Positions 55,805 through 64,000 of a DNA stretch of 64,000 bases are shown here, piece after piece. The DNA lies in assembly GCA_949825045.1 (NCBI GenBank), contig OX463815.1, positions 20,763,231 through 20,827,230 of the forward strand, in the 5' to 3' direction. This stretch comes from Argyresthia goedartella. Its lineage: Eukaryota > Arthropoda > Insecta > Lepidoptera > Argyresthiidae. Position 1 is the stretch's first letter; each line of letters opens with the position of its first letter. The position numbers and the translations under genes are program-made. A model generated the notes under the pieces. The model ran no database searches and was not told where the DNA came from. It was given only the letters and a program-made list of their open reading frames with translations.

Positions 55805-55829
55805 GGATCTAGCGCAGGGACTGAGGCAG
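55805..55829 (+). CDS. Candidate 25-nt microexon
   Basis: Between acceptor attttccttag and donor CAG/gtaagg lie 25 bases that read GSSAGTEA in phase 0 after exon D. They leave in phase 1. Both splice sites are good, but the exon is very short. Decayed LINE sequence starts soon after. Confidence 0.3.
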
Positions 55830-55999
55830 GTAAGGCCGAGATGCGCGTTTGGATCGGAAAACTGTATTATCCCTCCTTACTGTGTACTTTCTCGAGTCAG
55901 TGCTCGAGACACTGCCTCTGTAAATCAATATCGACCGTTCGGATCCTGAGATCACCGTATTTAGGCGACTCGCAACACAAATTCAGGAGTCGTCGCTCA

Positions 56000-57110
56000 G
56001 TTAACCGCCAACTTATTGACGTTGGTCGAAATGGTCTCGGAGAGCGGATCGGGGATGCCAGGTGGACTTCGCCTATCTGGACTTCCGTAAGGCATTCGAT
56101 AGAGTCGATAACGACGTCCTAATGAAGAAATTGTGTTCCATTGGATTTGCCTCACGGATGTTGGTTTTCTTCGGTGACTATTTGAAGAACATCCAACAAT
56201 ATGTGTGACACGGGAGTTTTGAGTCCCAGCCGTACCACACACTGTCGGGTGTTATCCAAGGTTCTATTCTTGGTCCGTGATATGACCTGGAAACAGAGCC
56301 AAAACATGCTGAATGCCTTTTGTACGCGGACGATCTGAATCTGGTACTTTCCGTGTGGATGATTGTAGGCTACTAAAGGAAAATCTGAATGCGGTTCATC
56401 GATGGAGTGTGAATAACAAACTCCTATTCAAATTTGAGAAGTCTTGTATAATATCCTTCACGCTCTCGACTCGGTCTGTTAGTACGACGTACACACTCGG
56501 CACGGAGTCTACGAATCAACTGTATTCGATGAAGGACCTCGGTGTTACGTTCGACTCTAAACTTACATTTCATGAGCACAGGAACACTTTGGCCAAGGAA
56601 TGCTTTAAAAGATTAGGGTTTGTGATAGAGAAAAGTAAGGAATTATGTAATTTGGGTGTCGTCCAGCTTCTCCACACGGCCTTAATGAGAACCAAAGTTG
56701 AATCTAGCCGTTTATTTGGAATCCATACGAAAGCTCATATGTCCTTATGCTCGAGAAGGTACACAAAGCTTTTCTACGATATCTAGACAAGAAGACATTT
56801 AGTTATTACTCTTTCCATTATCCATCCGATTTTATATTGGGTATACTTGGATACAACTCACTAGAGGTGAGACCTAACACCGAACAGCTTCTGACTGTGT
56901 GTCGATTGTAGTGACTGCGCAGCGCTTGCCAGTACGGTATGCGCGCTATTCGTGTCTGACAACTACCTAAGCGCGCGCAGGCGCGTAATCTCCGCTAGTA
57001 GACAGCCTCTGTTGGCTGCAGCACCGCTGAATGAACTGTTTGGTGATGCATGGAGGGATATTGTGCGAGAATGTGGAAGGTTCTGAGAGAAGAATGCCTG
57101 TGTTGTCTCC
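56000..57110 (+). pseudogene. Jockey-like LINE reverse transcriptase remnant
   Basis: Fragments of an RT appear in changing frames: VDFAYLDFRKAFDRVDNDVL near 56065, SGVIQGSILGP near 56245, YADDLNLVLSV near 56318, then LLKENLNAVHRWSVNNKLLF and LGVTFDSKLTF to about 56790. Stops and frame shifts interrupt it. The catalytic YADD is still visible. The remaining DNA to 57110 includes decayed C-terminal sequence. Confidence 0.8.
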
Positions 57111-58640
57111 CATATTTTTTTTCGTGTAAAATTGTTATTGCATAATATTGTTATTGATATGATGAAAAATATTAATTGAATTGAACTGACATGAACGTAT
57201 TGAATTGAATTGACTGATATTATAGTTTATATAATATATTTTATATTTGGAACTACACACCTCTTATGTTGTGCGAATTCCTTTACAATAAATAAATAAA
57301 CTAAATAAAATAAACTAAACAAAAGTGTGCAATTCATCTAGGAATGAAAATTTCGCCCGCCTATGTTGTTCTATCCTAAAAAAACTTGTCAAAATCATGA
57401 CCTTTTGTAGGCTTGCGTGGGGACATTATTATTATTATTATTGGGTGCTTACCTATGAAATTGGCGAAATTTTCTTACAGATATATGAGTTCGTAATTCC
57501 TGTATTTCAATAGCTTTATTTATTATATTTATAAATTATTATTATATTATATATATCCATATATTTTTCATCGATTAAAAGTTAATTCAGAAGTTTTACA
57601 TCTACATCTTAAATTTTCTTTTTAATGTTCAGTTTCATAACTAAAATGAAATCTTCAAAATCATTTCGTCCTAAATGTCATCCATTTTCATGATGAGATT
57701 CGTAATATTTTTTCCGACTTCTGAGCTAAAAATAGCACCTTAGCCGCTTGATTTTGGGTTCTCAGGCGGAAAAATTATATTTCTAACTCGTCCGAAAAAT
57801 CTTTTAACGAACCTCGCTACGACCTTCGCCTTCGGCTGTGCCGTAAACTTGTCGGTACGTGAATATAAGCCTTTGATAACTCGTGGGAAATGTACAATTT
57901 ACAGCTGACACTTCAAAAATCATATCAAAATTTCCGCTTGCTAAAAGTTTTCTCATTCATGTACACAAACTTTTTTATAAAATTTGTATTTGTCATTCCT
58001 TAAAAAATGCAAAAATGTTTGTACTGAAAATTGTGTTTTCTTCAATTTCTCCATCCAAAACGCTGATTTCATAGGTAAACACCTAATATAATTAGCCAAG
58101 GTCTTGCCAGTGCTGGGCAAAGGCCTCTCTTCCCCTCTTAGTTAAATAATAATTGACCTAAATCTAAAGTAATTAGAAACGCGTATAATGAAGTATTAGT
58201 TTTATTATAACTTTTACATGGATGGTAATCTGTATAACTAATTTGTAAAACTTTACACAAATAATAAAACTCTTTGCGTAGGGCTGACAATAATAAAAAA
58301 AAACAGTCAAAGGCGAGTCTGACTCGCGCACCAAGGGTTCGGTACACACTTGTAGAGAGCTATTATGTATGTATGTCATGTATATGGAAAAAGTTCGTCG
58401 TTCACGGGAATCCAGTCATGGAAATTATTTCTGCTTTTTAACTGACTTTAAAACGGGAGGTTCCCAATTCGGTTGTATTGAGTAACACCAGAGAAACATA
58501 CAGCCAAGTTACGAAATAAGCAACTAACCAGAAATAAGAACTATCAAATTTGAACACTGAAAATATGGCAAATCCTTTAGAAAATTTGTAAAGTGAGTGG
58601 CGCCAAAAAAAAAGTGCTAAGCGTTTTCAAAAACAAGAAA
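57111..58640. other. Gene-free stretch with repeat scraps
   Basis: An (ATT)n run lies near 57427-57441. A common lepidopteran repeat piece (gtgctgggcaaaggcctc) is near 58110. A minus fragment of repeat R is at 58303-58350. No coding region is supported. Confidence 0.5.
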
Positions 58641-58644
58641 AAAA

Positions 58645-59007
58645 TTGGCCAGTTACATTGACAAAAAGGTTCGCAACAAGCAACTCGCATCCAAACCAAA
58701 CCTCTTTGGGCTGGAACATAAAGAAGGTTCCATATTATATTTTAACAAGAGTTTCTACGGTGTGGCAAGTGTGTCGTACAGAATGCGTACAAAGAATTCT
58801 AATGTTTTTTTATTTTCTTTCTTCTTTTGTATTCTAATGTATACCTACGTTACGCCAAAACAACATACAAACATTGTGGCATGGCGTCCCACACCGGGTG
58901 GCTGGAAGAGGCCCATACTGCCCAAGTTTAGCCAGTTATTCCAATGGAACTTCATTTTGCATGACATGGGGCTAGCCCATCGCCACCATTTTTGGAAAAA
59001 ACTATAA
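58645..59007 (+). CDS. Hypothetical 120-codon frame, doubtful
   Basis: An open frame has a hydrophobic stretch near residues 53-67 (VFLFSFFFCILMYTYV) and a later tract rich in Trp/His (RPTPGGWKRP…HHFWKKL). It has no recognisable domain, and no splice sites or promoter point to a gene. It may be chance or a fragment of a mobile element. Confidence 0.2.
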   Translation: MASYIDKKVRNKQLASKPNLFGLEHKEGSILYFNKSFYGVASVSYRMRTKNSNVFLFSFFFCILMYTYVTPKQHTNIVAWRPTPGGWKRPILPKFSQLFQWNFILHDMGLAHRHHFWKKL

Positions 59008-59256
59008 TTACGGCCATTGATGAAACCGGTGTAAATAGGTAGAGTGAAGTATTTATTACAAAAAAATTATATGTACTGTATTATATGTAACTGCAACTGT
59101 GTTTATGTAATTATGTGTTAGGTATAAACTTTTCATTATATACTTTTTTTCGCAATTTGAACTCAGATTTCTCGCCAAATATATCGTTTACGGAATTCAT
59201 AAATAAATAATACTATTCAGCTGCCTGTGCATTATTAACATAAACATTAGCATTTA

Positions 59257-59526
59257 TACACGGTGTAACAGAAAGGTGTAGTCATATTTTAGGGGGTTGT
59301 TAGGGACATCATTCTGAACATCTTTCACTATGAAACCGATTTGTGCAAAGCAACTTTATTTTTCACTTCTCCACACAAATCACCTGATCACTCGGCCGAA
59401 AAAGAATAGAGAAGTAAACCATAAATTTGCTCTGATCGAATTGGTTAGATAGAGAAAATTGTTTAGAATGATGTCCCCCAACAACCCCCTAAAACATGAA
59501 TACACCTTTCTGTTACACCCAGTATA
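59257..59526. mobile_element. MITE with ~65-bp terminal inverted repeats
   Basis: The left end (ggtgtaacagaaaggtgtagtcatattttagggggttgtt…gacatcattctgaac) and the right end are reverse complements with few differences over about 65 bases. Both ends adjoin TATA/TA, so a Tc1/mariner-type target is likely. It has no coding capacity. Related sequence (gaatgatgtc) appears near 34045 and 43370. Confidence 0.85.
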
Positions 59527-61250
59527 CAGGCACATACCTTGCTTCTGGTCCCTCACTAGGACAGCCTGTGTCGATGTCGTGAAAAACTAGAAACAGTGAC
59601 GTCAACCAACACATAAACATCCAATACCGGGATTTTATTCTTCTTCCTCCCCCGCCAATTAATAATGGCATGTATTTAAACGCTAAACATATAATCGTGT
59701 ATCACTTGTGTTAAAATATGGATTTGTATCTAAAATAAATTGATAAATAAAATAAATAAATAAAATATAATCCCCGCCTTTTGTTCAAAATATCTCAAAA
59801 CTACAATAAAAATACTGACTGCACCTCAGAATTTACCCACAAAAAATAATATTTTGCACACTGTTTAACTACTCATGTAAAACCGTTATACTAAGCGATT
59901 ATCTGATATCTGAATAAAAACCTATGAATTATTTTATTAACTACAAAAACTTGGACCCAACTTTACTTGAACCTAGCACTTACTATTCTTTCGGGCCAAA
60001 ACGTTTTAATAATGAAAAAACCATTTAATAAATCATTGTAATCTAATGAATCAATCAAAAAATCTCCTAAATGCAAACGAAATAACAACAAAGAACGATA
60101 AATCAGATTTTGAAACATATTTTTTTGCAATCGCAAAATAAAAAAACAAATTTAATTCGGGTAGTATTTGTGCTATGAGACCTTGCATTTAGCCGAATTT
60201 ATTGTTATAGGTAACGGGAAGTACCCTACAGGTTTTTCCTCATCAAGCAAAATCAGCAAAATTGTGATATAAACGGCTTTTTTTTTATAGCATTGACCTA
60301 TAATGTTTGATTTTTTCTATGCTTCACGAGACCACCGACCTGAGCAATTAATATTAGTTTCAACTTGATACCCCTACGCGTTCCTGAGATAGGGTTTTGA
60401 CAGACGTATAGGCAGACTGACGGAAATTTACAAATTCCGGATTTTTCTCTTTACCTGAGCTGCAGTAATCTGCCGAATTTCATGAATCTAGGTCAACCGG
60501 AAGTACCCCAGAGGGTTTGTTTCCCTTGCTAGTATCAAGCAAATTAAGCAAGTTCAGCAAATTTGTGACATAAACTGCCGTATTTTTTGATTGCGTAGAC
60601 CTAGAAGTTTGAATTTTTCATAGCTCCAAGGGTTCAAAGACGTGAGTAATTGATATGAATTTCAATTTGATACCTGCACGTGTTCATGATAAAAAGTGAG
60701 CGAACAGACGGACATCAATTCAGGGTTCCTTGTTTTCCTTTTCAGGTACGGAACCCTAACAAAAACTGAAAAGTAAAAAGTACTTGTGCGAAAAACTGGC
60801 ACTTTCCGCACGATTTGACTGCTTCGAAAACACGCTTTTCGAGCAAATGCATTGCAAAATTATGATAACATCCTCTGCGTCAACATGGTATACAAAAATG
60901 ATTTTTTTTTTAAATGTAGTTCAGTTGTTCACATCATTTTGACACTTTAGTTGTGTAGTTTTCTCGTTTTTTAAGGCTGAGTTTAGTGAAATGAATTTAA
61001 AAATAGCAACAAATATAATGATTACAAAAAATATTTTTATCCTACCCAAAATGGGTAAATGATCAACAAAAGTTACAGAAAATATCAGGGCAAAATACTG
61101 CGGTAGCTTAAGTGAAGCTTAAGGTAGGTAAAGGGGGTGAGCGAAGCAAAGCCCCTTTATCCTTCGTGTTAGGTTGAACATGTAAGATCACCAAAAAATA
61201 CTAAAAACATAAACTTAAGTACACAAAACATAAAAAGAAATTTGGTGATC
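59527..61250. other. Gene-free stretch with dispersed repeats
   Basis: 60180-60770 holds two tandem-like copies of a repeat with gtaacgggaagtaccc / aaccggaagtacccc starts, a gacagacg…gacgg block and a ggtacggaaccctaac end. Part of it matches the foldback at 516-662. No gene is supported. Confidence 0.5.
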
Positions 61251-61257
61251 ATACATA

Positions 61258-62559
61258 GTCAGGTCATAAGTTCTGTCACATGTGCAATATGAAATAATTT
61301 AGACATGTTTATTATTTATGTAAACATTTATATAGCAAAATGAACTTAATAAAACATAGATTCTTATAGTAATAAAGTTTATTCAAAATGACCCCCGCGA
61401 TTTTGAATACAGGCCTTTATTCTGCGCGGCCAGTCGTCTATCGCAGCACGAACGAGGTCCATGTCAATATCGGCGGCTGCCTTAATCAAGGTTGCCTTGA
61501 GTGACTCCAAATCAGGATGAGGCTTTGAGCAGGCCTTTTCCTCCAAGAGTTGCCATATCTTGTAATCTAACGGACTCAAATCTGGACTGGAGGAGGGCCA
61601 GTCTTCGTGCCGGATGAAGTCGATTTCACGCGCCGCCAGCCAGTCTTGTGTGATTTTCGCTCTATGAGCTGGCGCAGAATCTTGTTGTAATACCCAGTGC
61701 CTGTTATTAAACATGTTATGAGAAACAGGTTCCACAAGGTTCTTGAGGACTGTATTTTGATACACAACTGCATTCGTTTTTACGCCTTTCTCACAAAAAT
61801 GTACCTCAGTTAAGCCCCAATAAGAGACTCCCAACCAAACCATGAGCGAGGATGGAAAATGACCTCGTTGGACACGCAGAATACGGTTGCTCGCTTCTTC
61901 ACTGCTGTATGCGTACACCTTATCATTTTGTTTGTTGTAGCTCTCTTCCACGGTGAAATTTTTTTCATCCGAAAAAAGAATTTCCCGATGTTTTTTCCCG
62001 CGTACCGCTTCAACAAAGCGCGGCATCTCTTCAGTCTCAGGTCCATTAAACGAGCGTCCAAACGATGTCCTGTTTTTTTTCGATATGCCCTAAGCACTAA
62101 GTCTTCATTTAGCACCCTTTTCACCGTGGTCCTGCTTAACCCCATCTGAAGGGCCAACAGTTTCTGCTTACGTATGGGATTTCTTTGAATTCGCGCCTTC
62201 ACAGCTTTTATCACTGCTGGAGTCCTAACAGAGCGAGGGCGACCACTTCTTGACCTGTCGTCTACACTAGAGTCTTCATTGTATCGTTTTATGGTACGAT
62301 AAACGAATCTTTTGGTTATATTCAAATTTTTCAGTAAGTCGAAAATCTGAATTGGCGCGTAACCGCAACGATGCAACGCAATAACTGCGACACGGTCTTC
62401 TTTAAGTGTCCACTCCATATTTAAAAATGAGGAAAATTCAAAAAAGTACACATTTTTATTTTCATGAAAAATTCTAAATTCTAATTCAATAAACTTTTTT
62501 GTGGCCAGCGTTCTAAATTCAAAAGTTTTTATTGTGTGACAGAACTTATGACCTGACTG
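61258..62559 (-). mobile_element. DD37D mariner (maT-like) transposon
   Basis: The termini gtcaggtcataagttctgtcaca (61258 on) and its inverse ending near 62558 form good inverted repeats, with TA adjacent at each side. The length of about 1.3 kb is normal for mariner. It sits inside older repeat DNA with several tttggtgatc pieces (61180-61250 and 62570-62660). Confidence 0.9.
61379..62419 (-). pseudogene. DD37D mariner transposase with one frame shift
   Basis: The ATG at about 62419 (MEWTLKEDRVAVIALH) starts two helix-turn-helix segments and a GRPR linker. The catalytic segments are LFSDEKNFTVEE (first D), LQQDSAPAHRA (second D) and SPDLSPLDYKIW, where 37 residues separate the second and third D. 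The frame changes once, in a run of six A near 61990-62000, and is otherwise open to 61379. So a single 1-nt indel appears to be the only lesion. Alternatively it is a sequencing error in a homopolymer. Confidence 0.88.
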
Positions 62560-62579
62560 TATATCCAAACACAATTTGG

Positions 62580-64000
62580 TGGTCGTTTACTGATTCTGGC
62601 GGTCGTTTCGAATTTATTGGTAGTAAAATATTTGCGTTTTTGGTGATCGTTTAAACATAAGCTTTTAAAAACTAAACTAATGTAATCACAGGAGTCCAAT
62701 AGGATTCTTGTGATTATTTAGTTTAAACACCACTTAAATTTTAAATTTGTATCGAACAACTCAGCATAAGATTTGTAGATGTATTGAGAGCTTTCGTTGC
62801 TTATATAGGTATATCTGATACTGACAGAACCTTGTCAAAGCGCAAATTTGATCATGACCTTTACGATACGAACACCGTTTCCTTAACAATACCACGTCGT
62901 AAACAAACACTCCAATTACCCCGTGAACGTAAGCAAAAACAACGCGAATAAATCTGATAAGAAACTAGGTAGCCATCTACCTACTTAATAGTCTTAGGGA
63001 CCGCGGGAGATAACACGGCGCCTGCTTCGGTGAACCACAGCGATAAAAAGCTTTATGGCACCACAGGCTTTTATTTCAACTTGCCACGACATCTGTGCCT
63101 GTCTTGAGAGTTTAAATACTCATATTCCCAAGATCAAAGGATTGTATTCTACGCGGGTCCTCTTAACCAAGTGGGACGGAAAAGGCTGTCTAGGCAGTAG
63201 TACTGGTGCAAAGATCATTCAAATTATGTAGGTAACTAGATAACCTACAACTAGGTAATTTATTACCATAGTGCAAAACATATGTAGCTTCCCACGAAAG
63301 GACTGGATTGTAAGAGTTGATTCTGGAGCTTTAATGTACAATGCGAAGTAACCAAGGAATTTCGATACTTACAACTCCAAGAAATATTTATATGTCTAGT
63401 TACCATCTTCCTGTTGTTCTTAAGTTATTAGCTTCGACACAATAATACATCCACAACTTCCAACAGTAGAACAACAGAGGCCGCCTGCCTTTCCCCATTT
63501 CAATGGAAATCTAAAATTACTGTTATTATTTGTACCGCAAACAAAAGAGTCTTATTACCAACGTAAGAAAAACAAGAAGTATCAAATACCCACCTTACTC
63601 GTAATTTGACTTAATTTATTGTAAGGATTTCCTATCTTTCTAGCGTCCTATATCCTAGCTATTTAGCTAGATAGATAGAAACTTTAGGTAAGCTGCTTGC
63701 AATAGTGTTGTTGATGGCAGTAGTCATTACCTATCTACACGGAAATTCAATGAATGTGAATATGGCACCTAAATATTACACGTGAATATTAAAACGGATA
63801 AGATAACCAGCAACTATCATCACACAGAAGATTCTTCTTGAGAACTTGGGTGCCCTTAAATTATTTTCTTCTTTGCAAAATCTTTGATCTGCAGAGAAGA
63901 ACCTGCAGAACCTTTATCGATCAGTGAAACATAATTCTTGTAAACATAAAGTTTGTGTTCACTCTATTATATAATTCCGTACTTCGAAATAATAATCAAT
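62580..64000. other. Gene-free right end of the window
   Basis: AT-rich DNA. No exon with good splice sites, no RNA gene and no recognisable mobile element after the repeat pieces ending near 62660. Confidence 0.45.

Overview
The window looks like nuclear DNA of a moth or butterfly. It is AT-rich, has introns with GT-AG borders, and is crowded with transposable elements of the kinds common in Lepidoptera: BEL/Pao, Jockey/CR1-like LINEs, tRNA-headed SINEs, Tc1, DD37D mariner, hAT, PIF/Harbinger and many short dispersed repeats. There is no bacterial-style gene organisation. The species assignment is inference from repeat content only.

Host genes. A plus-strand gene is visible as three small phase-0 coding exons at 1258-1386, 2015-2092 and 5410-5478, encoding a charged, probably coiled-coil protein. 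A fourth phase-0 exon at 55507-55614, possibly followed by a 25-nt exon at 55805-55829, could belong to the same gene. If so, the roughly 50 kb between is one or a few very long introns filled with mobile DNA. Possible internal first exons lie at 12866-13001 and 23249-23278. A complete second gene on the plus strand sits within this interval (32.3-34.7 kb): a non-coding first exon, one intron, and a 265-aa basic protein with a BESS-like C-terminus and an RVSF motif.

Mobile elements, left to right. SINE (1-200); LINE 3' end (3.65-4.23 kb, minus); LINE 3' end (8.57-8.95 kb); a block of direct and inverted repeats (9.0-10.1 kb); SINE (11.46-11.71 kb, minus); a full-length BEL/Pao retrotransposon on the minus strand (13,409-20,796) with identical-looking 547-bp LTRs and a perfect 5-bp target duplication; LINE remnants (21.4, 24.3, 25.4-27.4 kb); a broken DDE_3 transposon (27.4-29.9 kb, minus) split by a 1-kb insertion carrying a long palindrome and a minisatellite; SINE with an internal palindrome (30.6 kb); broken Tc1 (35.79-37.45 kb); a broken transposase-like gene of a family I cannot name (37.56-39.76 kb); LINE remnant (40.5-41.8 kb); broken hAT (44.05-46.69 kb); a Harbinger-type pair (47.18-50.79 kb) made of an intact five-exon Myb/SANT-like gene and a convergent multi-exon transposase; a cluster of four palindromic modules (50.9-53.6 kb); LINE remnant (56.0-57.1 kb); a MITE (59.26-59.53 kb); and a DD37D mariner with one visible frameshift (61.26-62.56 kb).

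The best candidates for follow-up are the Myb/SANT plus Harbinger pair, the palindromic module family at 50.9-53.6 kb, the nested BESS/RVSF gene, the unassigned transposase-like family at 37.6-39.8 kb, and the recent BEL/Pao insertion that carries two in-frame stop codons.
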